From assembly GCA_009760855.2 (NCBI GenBank), contig WPIO01000002.1, positions 4,808,001 to 4,872,000 of the forward strand: a stretch of DNA of 64,000 nucleotides, written 5' to 3'. Source of the DNA: Cristatella mucedo. Taxonomy: Eukaryota > Bryozoa > Phylactolaemata > Cristatellidae. The stretch's first letter is position 1; the number at the start of each line of letters is the position of its first letter. A model generated the notes under the pieces. That model saw only the letters and a list, made by a program, of their open reading frames with translations. It made no database searches and was not told the DNA's origin. Both the position numbers and the translations under genes were made by a program. This document shows positions 15,334-26,699 of this stretch, one piece after another.

Positions 15334-15585
15334 GAAAACTGCTCTGCTTGGAGTTAACAGGGATCTTCTTAACAATGGTGATCAGGATGATCAGGGTCTC
15401 TGTTGGCTCGGCCGGTAATCTTGGATCAGCAGCATTTGACAGCCGTAATCACCAGATCCTTCTGGAGCACCTCTACACGGCCAAGGTCTCACTAGCACAG
15501 CACTAAAATGTGTTAGGCCCTACCCGCAGCGAGAGAAGTCGATGGTGTGTAGATGTAAACGGCTATCGGTAATGTACTGTATCTC
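15334..15585. other. 5' flank of the SH2-WW gene
   Basis: Upstream of the proposed first exon. No upstream exon with domain content, promoter motif or named repeat was recognised. Confidence 0.35.
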
Positions 15586-15589
15586 AAAT

Positions 15590-15690
15590 GTCAGTCTGTA
15601 ACTCCACAAAACGACAAAAGACTAAATGCAAGAGAGTACGCATACAGTAGCCAAAAGACTTCATCTAGGAAGCTCTTCAAGTATGGCTTC
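15590..15690 (+). repeat. Dispersed repeat family R1, fragment
   Basis: GTCTGTAACTCCACAAAACG, then TACGCATACAGTAGCCAAAA and GACTTCATCTAGGAAGC match the start of the R1 copies at 33.5 and 45.2 kb. Confidence 0.6.
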
Positions 15691-15924
15691 ACCTCAGGAT
15701 TCGGTCGTAGGCTCCCTTGTTTGCGCCTCTACTCTTCCTCCTCTAGCCGCAATATCATCGCCGGTTACACAGGCTGGCACGGTTGGCTTTCATTTCTTTG
15801 CACTACCGATCCTTCGACCAGTCTCTCTGCCTTCTTCCTCACTCACTCTCTCTTAATCACTCAATTCTCTTACTTCTTCCCTTACTTCTTACTTTACTTT
15901 CTCGATGACATCCCGATTGGATGT

Positions 15925-16930
15925 TCACTAACTTCCTGACGCTCAACGATGATAAGACCAGCGTAAAAGGTATGGGCAAAGTTGGTGTCCTCGAAAGTTG
16001 GAAGGCCTATTAATAAAGATTGGTTCTGCGAGCATCTCTACCAGAACGTCTGCCCATAATCTAGGCATAACATTCCGAAACGTCTTGTCATTAGATGAGC
16101 ACATTTCCTCCACTGTCAAGTCGGCTTCCTTTCAGACAAAGAGCATAATCAGGGCATGCTTAGATTTTAGTGCGACAGTTTAACTAGTTCCGTTGTTAAT
16201 GCCGTTGCCACTGGGTCACTACAATTGCCAATTCCCTTTATTCTGTACCCCCCTGCCTGTGCCCTTACTCGACTACGACTGGCAAGCAACAGCAGCTTGT
16301 CTGGTCTCTTATTCATTATTAGCACAGCTGTCACGCTCACACTGCTCCTGTCTGAGCCACCTGACACACTGACTCACCATCAAGCATCGAATCAATTCCA
16401 AGATCCTCGATCTGGCAGTTCACAGGTCAGTTCACTCGCTAGCATAAACCTACCTAACGGACTTCCTTTATCCTCTAATGTGCTCTCACCCCACCTGCTC
16501 CTTAGCTCTTTTGGCGATACAGCCGTCGGCTCGATGCAACCAAAGGTTTGGACGTTTTGGCTTTCGGCTATGCTCACTACCGAGGGTGACCTTTCATCGC
16601 TTTTAAGTCTCAGCTAAAGATGCATCCGGTCAGCTTTAAATTCGCCCAGTGAATTTAGTCCTGTTTTTGTTCTGGTGTGCTTTGAATGTTTAACTGTGAA
16701 TGATTCTGTGCACAGTTGCTAGCCAGACAAACCATCCAACAAACCGTGCGGCTACGAGTGTATTTGCGCTTGCTTTAGCAGCCTAGCCTAAGCAAAAATA
16801 CTTGTTTGTTTTCTCATACTTGATACTTTGTATATCAATAACAACATGGCCAGTGGCAGCACAGAGTTGTAAAGTACCTGAATAGGGATTCATTAAGGGT
16901 GCTTTACATACAAACTATTATTACCATTAA
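15925..16930 (+). mobile_element. LINE 3' fragment, degenerate
   Basis: Decayed LINE coding sequence on the plus strand: a CTCAACGATGATAAGACCAG block (LNDDKTN-like), GATTGGTTCTGCGAGCATCT (KIGSASIS-like) and CACATTTCCTCCACTGTCAA (HISSTVK-like), followed by scrambled C-terminal sequence. A tail-like hairpin (TAAAGTACCTGAATAGGGAT ... GGGTGCTTTACATACAAACT) lies near 16870-16925. It has no coding potential. Confidence 0.65.
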
Positions 16931-17435
16931 TGCTTATAAGAAAGGTGCTTTTAATTTAATCGAACACACTACTAAGCTAGCAGGCATGTTGATGATTGTA
17001 CACTTTGAGACATTCATTCGACAAAGGACTAGGTCAATGGACACTCAGGCCAGCCTTCAAAAGAAGTGTTTTCAGTGATTTTTCACGGGTGCAGGCTAAT
17101 TTCCATGAGAAACCTGTGGCTTCCGCGCGCCATTGTGGACACGCGGTTTTCACATCAGTGAATTGGGAACAAAAAGTTGCAAAGCAAGCAGAATATATGC
17201 ACCTCTATCGCTGACAGCACCGAAGAAAAACAAGCAAAAACAGAACGACCCAAGAGTAGGCCGGGCTTACCAGCTGTGCTGGGCTTACCATTAGGTCGGT
17301 GGACACTCAAGACTTGGATTGCAATGCAACAGTGAAATTTCCCACGATTTTTCACAGGCATAAGCCAATTAATAATAATTATTATTATTATAATAAAGCA
17401 TTATATGGTGATCTAAGTGGTAGCTGTACTATCAC
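16931..17435. other. Non-genic stretch with internal duplication
   Basis: TTTTCACGGGTGCAGGCTAATTTCC near 17080 and TTTTTCACAGGCATAAGCCAATT near 17350 are diverged copies of one block. No gene is seen. Confidence 0.35.
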
Positions 17436-17439
17436 TAAC

Positions 17440-17535
17440 CGTATTGACATGCTTCCTTTACAGTATATGTTAAGTGCCTAGAAGGTGACTTAGTTCTCTA
17501 AGGGCACTATACAAATGTATCATCGTTATTACTAG
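17440..17535 (+). mobile_element. LINE-tail remnant
   Basis: TACAGTATATGTTAAGTGCC followed by the family hairpin (TAGAAGGTGACTTAGTTCTC, AAGGGCACTATACAAATGTA) and ATT-rich sequence. Only the tail is recognisable. Confidence 0.65.
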
Positions 17536-17939
17536 TAACCGGATATTCTTTTAAGCACTGCATTGGCTGCGACACGATCCGCATGCCGTGCAGGGTCACG
17601 ACTGTCTACGACTACGGACCTAGGGTAGTTGCCAGAGTTGTGTAGGAACCGGAACCTGCTGCTCGAGCACCCGAGGCTGCCTGACTAGGCTTCCACGCGG
17701 CGACCGCGGTTCCTCTTGAGAGCCCAGTTCAACAGGTGCGATCGAGCTCACGGTAGGCACAGAGCACAGGGAGCCACCACGTCATCTTCCAGGACAGCAG
17801 CAGCCTCCCACCCTGCAACCTGCGCAGGTTTAAGTCCCCTTGCTGGACGCTCCTGCAAGGTAACGGAAATCGGTGGCGGAAATGATAGTAAATTAATCAC
17901 AAGCATTAGATCGTAGCACATCGCTCGCCCAAGGATAGG

Positions 17940-19560
17940 CACACGAGGAACGAGCGCGAGGGGGAGGCGAAGGTGAAGGTAGAATGAAGCGCGGCTGAGG
18001 CGAAGCGGCTATACTTCGAGCGGCTAAGCTACTGCTGCTGCTACTTCAATGCTGCACTCGCAAGTGCCGAGATCCGGGAAGCTTCGCTGCAACCGCTAGT
18101 CACACGCGAACCAACAGCCCGTCGAAGGCTACGCATTAACGGCTAGGTGTTATCGACTCGCGCGAGCGTAGCGTGAAAGACGGCGGCGCGGCACTTACGT
18201 CTTCCGACATGGGAGAACCAGCTACGCTCTCCGACATGCTACACTCAGGCAGCGGCAGAGGAAAACGCTAAGCTGCTGCGCAGGCAAGCGCGCGCACAAC
18301 AATACCCGGACATCGGGGCTGGGGAGGAGCGGTAGTGATGTATGGATGGCCAGAGAACCACCCGGATGAGTCATCGAGCCCTGCGGCAGCACCATTTCCT
18401 GACCCCCGTATATTCGTACAGCTTCGTTCTTAGGGTATAGCTTCGTTCTGCAGCTCGCAAGGGTCAGTCGCGAAAAACATGAGTGGCCGTAGCAGGCGGG
18501 TAGTGTGCTCGTGCAGCAGTCGATTCTCTCCGGGATTCTCGCAGAGACGAGAGAGAGAGGGGCGGCCACGGCGCGGTAACACTGCGAAAAAGTGGGGCTC
18601 GGTGAGCCAGGGCGCTAAGCCGCAAGCTCGGAGCGCAGCGAGCTCGCCATCTCTCTCGTGCACGCGCGCTCGGAGAGCACGCGTGCGTGTGCCAGGGCCG
18701 AGAGCGAGCCGCCTCCGCCGCCACCGCCAGGGGGCCGCGGCTCCAGAGGACAGACGCACCGCTGGCGCGCAAGCTTCGTACCTTTCTCATCCGCCTCGCG
18801 CTTCCCTTCGACTTCTGGCTCGCGTCGGCCCGCGAGCTCGAGACACCCATTTGCTCAGGCTCTTAGCAGCCAGCAGAAGCTGTCGCGGCTCACTCGGGCC
18901 AGAATGCCAGTCGGGAATGCCACCAAAAGGGACCGCACGAACGAGCCCAGAGTCGCGGGCAGCCGACGGGGCTGACCACCAAAGGGAAATACCCGCCAAA
19001 GTGACGTCGGCGCCTCGGCGGCGAGCTCTCGGTTTCCCGAGCGCCTGGACGTCCGTCCAGGCGCCCCTTCATCCGTCTCGGTCGCTTCTGTACGGACGGT
19101 ACCCGAAGGAAGCTCGCTCGCACTCTATATTATATGCGCTCCGATCCGTCGGTCAATTAAAAGCAGGTGTGCGGGCGTCAACTCGTGCTCGAGCGCCCTC
19201 GAAGTGCCCGACCGGGTGCAGGCAGGCGTACCGTTCTGCCCGAGCGCGGTCGGCGGCGGCGCTCGCATCGGCTCCGTCCGCTCACTCTCGTTGCGAAGGC
19301 GGCAGGGCGGGAGAGGCATTCGCAGCGAGGCGTTTGCGGGTGTAGCAGAATTGCTCATTACTACGCCGGCATAGAGAAGCAGGAAGTCAAAGTCACCCAG
19401 ACGCGCGCAGGGCAAGCCCAAGCCGTCGCGACAGAGCGCACGCTAGGGGGGAGGGATTACCGGCGCGGCTTAGGATGAGCCGCGTCTGCCTCGAGAACTG
19501 AACCCGCTACCACACGCCGAGACGTCGGAGACGAGCGTCCAAAGCTCGCCATTTTTTACG
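17940..19560. other. CpG/GC-rich block, possible promoter island, no convincing gene
   Basis: The GC and CpG content is visibly higher than in the flanks over about 1.6 kb. Several long open frames (one of 288 codons at 18479-19345, +) are Arg/Ser/Ala-rich in every frame, as expected when CpG-rich DNA lacks stops by chance, and they overlap on both strands. I cannot support a protein. A CpG island at a promoter is possible, but no transcription unit is visible beside it. Confidence 0.4.
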
Positions 19561-20050
19561 CCTGCATAAGCAGATCAGAGAGATGACTTAACGATTGTGT
19601 TTTCTTCTGAGTCCCAAGCTCGCTTTCCCTAAGGGCTCGATACAGCCCAGCTCCAGCCAAGGAGCGTATACGACGCACGCTGGCCTCGAACCTTCGATGC
19701 GCATAAACATGCACTACTAGCAAATACAAAGTCAATCGATCCGGTGCGCCCGGCGCTCATGGAGATCAAAGGTCCTACCTAGATCAAAGACTGGCTAACA
19801 AAAGGTCGGTCAATCTGTAACTACGCAGAAGCTCGTCCCCCGGTTCTCTACCGGCGGACGGTGTAGTGCAGCGCTGCAGCGCTGCAGCGCTGTTAAAACA
19901 CAAGCGGCCACAACAGGGTGCCGTAAGCAACAGTTTATTGTGGACCTATTAGTAGTGGTTACGCGCCGGCGCAAGCGCTTTACGTGGGGCGCACCGGACT
20001 GACGGAGCTAACTGCGAGAACTCCCGAAGCCAGAGTATAATAAACTACAC
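19561..20050. other. Non-genic GC-rich stretch
   Basis: Contains three tandem copies of CGCTGCAG near 19870-19890 and part of a local duplication with 20155-20230 (GGCGCGCACCGGACCGGCGG resembles GGGGCGCACCGGACTGACGG). No gene is seen. Confidence 0.4.
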
Positions 20051-20052
20051 TT

Positions 20053-20112
20053 TACAGCAAATGTAAAGCGCCTAGAGAGAGGTTAAGTTCTCTGAGGGCG
20101 CTTTATCAAGTG

Positions 20113-20147
<35 letters not shown>
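20053..20147 (+). mobile_element. LINE 3' tail only
   Basis: TTTACAGCAAATGTAAAGCG, CCTAGAGAGAGGTTAAGTTC, then GAGGGCGCTTTATCAAGTGA and (ATT)n. This is a very short 5'-truncated insertion that splits a locally duplicated GC-rich sequence. Confidence 0.85.
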
Positions 20148-20148
<1 letters not shown>

Positions 20149-20425
20149 TCTACGCGTTTACGCGGCGCGCACCGGACCGGCGGGGTTAACTGCGTGAGAA
20201 CTCCCGAAGCCCGACTGCAATAAGCTACCACACGCGACCCCGAAGGCGGACCGCTACAGCACCTTAAGGTACGAGTAGCTAACTGAGTAGCCGGTAGAAC
20301 ACAACCGCGAAGTCTAAGTTGCACTTAGCTGTTCGTCGCCGTAGGTTCGACTCTCGTGCTCTCGAGGCGTAGTCTCGCATCAGCTACCGAAGTTGCAGCC
20401 CTGAGCTCTGCAGTCGTCTCATTTT

Positions 20426-20815
<390 letters not shown>

Positions 20816-20817
20816 GC

Positions 20818-20878
20818 TAAAAAGAGATTGAGTTCTCTGAGGGTGCTTTATCAAGTGCATTATCATTATTATTATTAG
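20818..20878 (+). mobile_element. LINE 3' tail only
   Basis: AAAAAGAGATTGAGTTCTCT, GAGGGTGCTTTATCAAGTGC, then ATTATCATTATTATTATT. An extremely truncated insertion. Confidence 0.8.
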
Positions 20879-21141
20879 CTCTGGGCTCGGGAAAAGTGGT
20901 AAAGGCGAAGTGTAGAAAATTAATAAGTAAAACGTAACAGTGTATGAAGTAAAGTTCCATCTCTTTCTCTTGTGGAAATTTGTACAAGGAAAATGAACAT
21001 AGTAAGCATTCAAAACAAGGTAGAAATTCGTTCGAACCACAGTATTCTGTTTTGATAGGAATCTATTCCAATCAAGAATGAGCTGAGCGCGCCGAATATG
21101 TGCGTAATTATCGGAGATAGCGGCATGCGGTGAGCCGTAGT

Positions 21142-21452
21142 TGTGGTTCGGCATACAGAACGCTGGCCCAGAACAACGCCAACGGTTTATTGTACAAGGC
21201 ACGGAGCAGCAAGACGCACGACTGCCTTCGCCCCCTTCTCACGCTAGAGTCTCTCCTCCACCCCTCTGGTTGACCCCGATGATTCATCGAGGACCACAAC
21301 TGTGCAGCGGCCGACCCTAATGGTGAATCCACCATCTGGCCACCAGCGGTTACCGGCCTGTGTCCATGCCACATCACAGGCTCATTAGAGGAGCCGGCAT
21401 ACAGTCAAACTACACGCCCCCTTGACCTTAAGGTCACAAGTTTGCAGCACCA
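21142..21452 (-). repeat. 3' LTR of element 1
   Basis: 311-bp LTR with TG...CA ends (plus-strand reading starts TGTGGTTCGGCATACAGAAC). It is followed inside the element by CAACACACGTAGCTGCAA, also found beside the 3' LTR of element 2. Confidence 0.85.
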
Positions 21453-21974
21453 ACACACGTAGCTGCAACGTACAGGGCAGCATGAACGAGCCTATCTAAG
21501 CAGCAATGAACGAGCCTATCTATGAACGATGCAAACTAGACCCTACACATCCTCGACATGGCAGCTAACATCAATAGCTGACCCCACAGGCTACCTGACG
21601 GCTGATCGCAAGAGGCGAGCTGGTGCACGGCCTTTTGCGACCAGCCCGCAACGTGAGCCGCCGACCATCGTCATCGAGCTGACGTCCACGGCCACTGTTT
21701 TCCGGACACCAACCGCCGTCGCTCCATCCGCCTCTGCCGATTCTTCCGCAGCGTCTCCGATATACGCAGCTGCTTCTCCGTCCTGCGTACCCTCTCCAAC
21801 CTGAGCAGTCTCTCCGGCCTGCAGTCTCTCCGGCCTGTGCAGACCGAAGAGTCTGCACACACTCTCCTGCCTGTGCCGCGTCACAGCCCACCGGCTGGTC
21901 GCAGGCCAGCGTCACCTTCATGGCTTGTGCTGCATCGCCGGCCACTACCTCTCTGGAGGAAGCCGCCAAATCTG

Positions 21975-22705
21975 CTGGGGACGCAGCCACCGACTCTATC
22001 GCGGACGCCGCCGACTCTGTCGCGGGCGCCGCCGCCTTCCTCGTGGACGCCGCCGCCTCCCACGCGGACGCCGCCGCCGACTCTGTTGCGGACGCCACCG
22101 CCTTCCACACGGACGCCGACTCTGTCGCGGACGCCGCCACCTTCCTCGCGGGTGCCACCACCTTCCACGCGGACGCCGCCGACTCTGTCACGGACGCCGC
22201 CGACTCTGTCGCGGACGCCGCCGACTGTCGCGGACGCCGCCGACTCTGCCGCGGACGCCGCCGCCGACTCTGCCGCGGACGCCGCCGCCGACTCTGTCGC
22301 GGACGCCGCCTACTCTGTCGCGGAAGCCGCCTCCGACTCTGTCGCGGACGCCGCCGACTCTGTCGCAGACGCCGCCGACTCTGTCGCAGATGCCGCCGAC
22401 TCTGTCGCAGACGCCGCCGCCTTCCTCGCGGGTGCCACCACCTTCCACGCGGACGCCGCCGACTCTGTCACGGACGCCGCCGACTCTGTCGCGGACGCCG
22501 CCGACTCTGCCGCGGACGCCGCCGCCGACTCTGTCGCGGACGCCGCCGACTCTGTCGCGGAAGCCGCCTCCGACTCTGTCGCGGACGCCGCCGACTCTGT
22601 CGCAGACGCCGCCGACTCTGTCGCAGACGCCGCCGCCTTCCACGCGGACGCCGCCGCCTTCCACACAGACGTCGCCGCCTTCCACGCGGACACCGCTGCC
22701 TCTCC
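21975..22705. repeat. 21-bp coding minisatellite in element 1
   Basis: An array of about 30 variant units of GACGCCGCCGACTCTGTCGC plus G, with 15- and 18-bp variants. In the sense (minus) frame the unit encodes a heptapeptide of the ATESAAS type; on the plus strand it reads DAADSVA. Unit lengths are multiples of three, so several frames stay open on both strands. A larger block (about 22135-22230) recurs at 22425-22515, showing segmental duplication within the array. Confidence 0.9.
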
Positions 22706-23227
22706 GTGAACCGTCTCACTCTCCGTCGCCTCAGCCACACCGCTGACCGTTGCCTCGCACAACGCCGTTGCTTCGTGGAACACCATCGCAGCCTGACCAA
22801 CCGTCACCACTTTGATAGCCGTTGCCTGCCGCCACGGGGTGGCAGCCTGACAAGCCTCTGTTGCCTGGCACACAGTCGGCGATCGCTGCAGCCGCTTCCG
22901 GTCGCTCCTGTCGGCCCTCTCAGTCCGACCAGCATTTACCCGTTCAGCGTGCAGCAATCGTGCTCTACCAGCCGGCGAGGTGAATGCCCTCACTAGGGCC
23001 TCACGAAGCTTGGCATAGTCATCCTGAACTTCCTGCGGTAGCCCCGAGGCAAACGTGAAGGTCCCGCCTTGCATCGCAAGGAGCAAAAACAAGTGGCACT
23101 CACTCTGTTCGTAGCCACTTTTCTCGATCTCCCTCTCGAAGTTCAGCAGCCAGCCAATGAAGTCTCCGAAGCCGTCGAAGCCTAGGGACGCTGTGCAAGA
23201 CATCTCCCAGGGCGTCATCGGCTCCAT
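22310..23227 (-). pseudogene. gag-like ORF of element 1
   Basis: The ORF starts at ATG 23227, only 14 bases after the 5' LTR, and runs about 305 codons. The first ~100 residues look like a retrotransposon Gag (FIGWLLNFEREIEKSGYEQS, LFLLLAMQGGTFTFASGLP, DDYAKLREALVRAFTS). It then passes into the Ala/Ser/Glu heptapeptide array. A variant unit with TACTCT in place of GACTCT near 22310 makes a TAG stop; open frame resumes beyond it to about 21571. Gag identity is inferred from position and general character, not from a zinc knuckle, which is not seen. Confidence 0.6.
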
Positions 23228-23241
23228 CCCACGAAATAGCT

Positions 23242-23556
23242 TGTGGTTCGGCATACGGAACGCTGGCCCAGAACAACGCCAACGGTTTATTGTACAAGGC
23301 ACAGAGCAGCAAGACGCACGACTGCCTTCGCCCCCCTTCTCACACTCGAGTCTCTCCTCCTCCACTCCTCTGGTTGACCCCGATGATTCATCGAGGACCA
23401 CAACTGTGCAGCGGCCGACTCTGATGGTGAATCCACCATCTGGCCACCAGCGGTTACCGGCCTGTGTCCATGCCACATCACAGGCTCATTTGAGGAGCCG
23501 GCATACAGTCAAACTACACGCCCCCTTGACCTTAAGGTCACATGTTTGCAGCACCA
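23242..23556 (-). repeat. 5' LTR of element 1
   Basis: 315-bp partner of 21142-21452. On the minus strand it is followed at once by AGCTATTTCGTGGG and the gag ATG. Confidence 0.85.
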
Positions 23557-23717
23557 GTAGTGGCTCACTAGGTAAGGCGGTTGCTTTTCACAACCTCGGC
23601 CCCGAGGTCGTGGGCTCGAATCCTGTAGTGGGCGATCCTTCATTGCCCCTGCAAGCGGTGGTGATAGCCGTAAAGGCTCTTCTGTCGCTATACAAAAGAG
23701 GCTGATAAATCAGCTAG
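23557..23717 (+). repeat. SINE-2 (tRNA-derived), split from its 5' flank by LTR element 1
   Basis: TGGCTCACTAGGTAAGGCGG, GAGGTCGTGGGCTCGAATCC (B box), GCAAGCGGTGGTGATAGCCG, and the end GAGGCTGATAAATCAGCTAG. Nearly collinear with the copy at 52.9 kb. Its first bases overlap the GTAGT target duplication. Confidence 0.85.
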
Positions 23718-23719
23718 CA

Positions 23720-24000
23720 CGAGAGACGAGCAAAGGAGGAAGCCGGTGGCAATTGCACTCTCGACACTCGACGTAAAAGCAACTTTCATCGAAGGCATTA
23801 AAGACGACTCGAAAAGCGGAAGATGTCGAGCGTCGCCGAGATATTCCATCCCCAAACTTTCAGCTTCGCAAATCCAACTGCGATATCCCGCAATTCTTCC
23901 CGGGTCTTCACTGGCGTAGAGCATAGATATTATAGGTATTCAATGTGCTCGGGTTAATGAGGCATACCGCTCCACAACTGTAGCCGAATATGTCGAGGAG
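23720..24000. other. Non-genic stretch
   Basis: No domain-bearing frame or repeat was recognised. Confidence 0.35.
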
Positions 24001-26650
24001 GCCACTCGGAGCACTTAACGCCGTACGCACGCCGCCGCCGCCGCCGCAGCAGCAGCAGTTGCCGACCATTGCTGCCCTGTACTTCCTTGTACTTTCGGGG
24101 AGATAAGGAGACTCTGACAGTCGCATCCTTAACTCCCACCCCCAGGCCAGCTGGGCTCTTTCCTCGCCTTCCTTCGATTTGCCACCGATTTGCCACGTTT
24201 TCTGACAAAGCTCGAAACGCATCGCGCTGCTACGACCATAAGATCCGGACGGACGACATTGACTTGGGCCTCGACCTCAGCGCGGCTTCCGTCCGTTTTT
24301 TCGAGGTCAACCGCTCCTCTCAGTCGGCGCCGTGCGGCTGGAACGAGCGATTAGGGTCGCGGCGACAGTGCTCGGCTCGTCGTTCTAGCCGCCAACCGCG
24401 GCCGACGTGCGCTGAGCTGCGGCGGCCGGTAGGGCCACTAAAATGGCGGCCGGTGCTAAGTTAGCCCGATAATAACTGATGATCACCATTCGCGGCTCCA
24501 GAACTGTAAGGGCTAGGAACCGGTTATGCGAAAATCTACGGTCGAGGCCGCATAAAGGCCGACGCCATGAGAAAAGCAGGCAGTTGCTATTCCGGACTCG
24601 GCATTGGCATTTTAACTGCTTGGAGCTCTAGGCTACGGAGCCGTCGGTGAACGCCAGTAACACTCCGCTGGTGTCGAATGGACTCGCTATGTTAATGTAC
24701 GCTCGCGCTCTTCGTCGCTACCGCGTTCCTGCTAACGTCGGCATGCGTGCGTGCATTCGTGCAGCACCCGAAAGTTGCCAGCCGTGCTACAAGGTTCAGC
24801 CGTCACCGGTATGAGTCGTGCGTCGGCTGAGACTAGTACCGTTACGCGCGCTGCGTTTGTGGCCTCGTTGTGACTGGACGTGGAAGCCGCACAGCGAGCA
24901 TGTGAACACCTTGCCTCCGCCGCGATCCTCGTTTGGCGCTCGTCGGACGCGCGCGACGCGCGACGCGGGTCGCAGCTGAGCTCGGCTCCGCGCCGTCGAC
25001 TCGACTGACGCACAATCGGCCATCGCGGCCGATAGTTCGAAGTTGAACGACGGTGGCGAAGCTGAGCGCTGCTCATTGAGTCTGTAGTTCGACGCTCCGA
25101 CAGCACGCAGGCGACGATACGGAAACACCGAGGGGGCCTGCAACAACAGCCTATTTGGGCTTGCAGCGCGACGGCTCACAGCCGCTCTCCCGTGCGCCGG
25201 CGGTCCCACTGAAATCTGAGTCCACTCGCTCTGCCCTTCCTTCCGGGAAGCAGCCCGATACATCAAAGGCGGGCAAAGCCACATCGAAGGCGGACCAGCG
25301 TTCAGCAGTCAACCGTTGGCCTAACGTGACTACCGAGTCTACGGCCAGCGGCGCAAGGTAGGAATCGCAACGAGTTCGCGTTTTAAGCGGTTGTTAAACT
25401 ACGGCAGTACTCAGATTGTTTGTGGTTCCTTAATTATAACGGTTGAGAACCGGATATGTCATTAGCTACAGTATCCTTGGACCGCATAAAAAGCGTAAAA
25501 TCCAAGAGCTTGTCGGCCATGTGTCCTTTGGGCTTCTAACGCGTTAGTTGTGCTTAGGTCTGCGAGCCAGTGAGCTGTACGCTGTGGCTGATGTTGTACA
25601 CTCTTGCCTTTAGCTGGCTACAAAATAGACCGGCCTACGCTAACGACGCGGTCCTCTGCCAAAATCGCAGTAACAAACAGCATGTATCAAGGCAGCCTCA
25701 GTGACCCGCTAGCGGGCTTCGCTAGCGCCAGCGCGTTCCCTAACACTTCGGTTTCTATTTTGCCCCATAGTTAACAGGATGCATTGGCGCATCCTGTCAC
25801 GATGCTGGGCCAGATTTCTGGAGGAGAGTCCCGCCTTTCAATTTCTGGTGGAGAGTCCCGCATTCCTACGTGGCCATTCGCGGCCGTAGCTGCAGTCGTC
25901 CCAGCGGCAGTCGTCGGCGCTCACTCGCCCACTCTCACCAGCAAACTCAGTACCGCAGCCGGGCACAGCCGCGTCACCACTCTCTCGTCCTGGCAGCTGC
26001 GCTTCCGGGCCTCGACGAGCTTCTTGCGTCGCTCGCGACCTTTTCCGGGCCGGCCCGGGGGCCCTTACCGCTCAGCCCATTCGACTGCTCGTTTTCGACG
26101 CATCCGGGCATTCGAGCCCCGTTGAGTCTGACAGCTGCCCGAGACCTTTTCGCCACGAATAAACTGCGATGTCGGATCCTGGGTCCGGTCTTGCCATCAG
26201 CGCTATCGACCGTATCTCTTCGAGCATATCCATGTGGACACTGTTTGGGTCATTACGCCCTCTACCCCCCCCCCCCTGCGGATTTCGGTACTTTCCCTCC
26301 AGCGTGGACGATTTCGCAATGTGGCCGGCAGCAGCTGTCGATCAGCGTAGCTGACGTCAGCACAGATGCTCTCGCTCAAGCGTCGTTAGACGGTCGGCTT
26401 TCCCATTTGCGGGTCCCAGCATTTGTCACCGTCGACCGCTGAGCCCGTTTCGGTTTCGCTGCTAGGGCGGGCATCTTAAAGCCCTCGGCTGCCTGCGCGT
26501 GATAGGATGCTCTATCGCCCCGAGGCGAATGCCCTGGCGGAACAGTTCCGTTGACGGTTTAAGGCCGCTATTCGGGTAAACCCCAAATCGAGCGCGTCGG
26601 CACCTCCCGCTCCCCACTTTCTGGCTCGGCCTATTGAGAACGGTTGAGTT
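24000..26650. other. Long CpG/GC-rich block, possible promoter or unrecognised gene 5' end
   Basis: GC-rich throughout, with dense CpG between about 24250 and 25400. An open stretch 25170-25358 (+) is framed by a possible acceptor (TTTGGGCTTGCAG) and donor (CAAG before GTAGGA) and could be an exon of a Ser/Lys-rich protein, but it has no recognisable domain. ACTAAAATGGCGGCCGG near 24440 has good start context but closes after nine codons. Blocks at 24500-24570, 25430-25540 and 25550-25680 resemble 43040-43220, so part of this is an old dispersed repeat. Frames at 25784-26442 overlap one another and look like composition artefacts. Confidence 0.35.
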
Positions 26651-26699
26651 TAGAGTTAGGACTCAGCTGGCCCCAGGAGGCGTTCGGCGGCTAGTTTTT

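Larger units (their letters stand above)
21142..23556 (-). mobile_element. Ty3-like LTR retrotransposon 1, gag only, non-autonomous
   Basis: Two direct repeats with TG...CA ends (21142-21452 and 23242-23556) bound 1.8 kb of internal DNA. The 5-bp sequence GTAGT occurs immediately outside both ends (21137-21141 and 23557-23561), as expected for a target duplication. The right flank continues as a SINE-2, and the bases to the left of the element match the sequence that precedes SINE-2 in the 52.9 kb copy, so the element appears to have landed at the SINE head. Sense is minus: a gag-like ORF starts 14 bases inside the 5' LTR. No protease, reverse transcriptase or integrase is present. The LTRs differ at roughly ten positions plus small indels, so the insertion is older than element 2. 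Confidence 0.85.

Noticed and set aside
18479-19345. 288-codon open frame on the plus strand
   Set aside because: Arg/Ala/Ser-rich in CpG-dense DNA, overlapped by long frames in other phases and on the other strand. No domain signature or splice support.
20270-20365. tRNA-like sequence (GTACGAG ... CTCGTGC can pair; TAACTGAGTAGCCGGTAGAA and TAGGTTCGACTC resemble A and B boxes)
   Set aside because: The T-stem 3' strand is missing and spacing is wrong, so no cloverleaf forms. Probably a relic or chance.
21837-22996. Plus-strand frames of 270-360 codons with DAADSVA or Arg-rich repeats
   Set aside because: Antisense reading of the 21-bp minisatellite inside the minus-strand gag; the open frame is a by-product of unit length.
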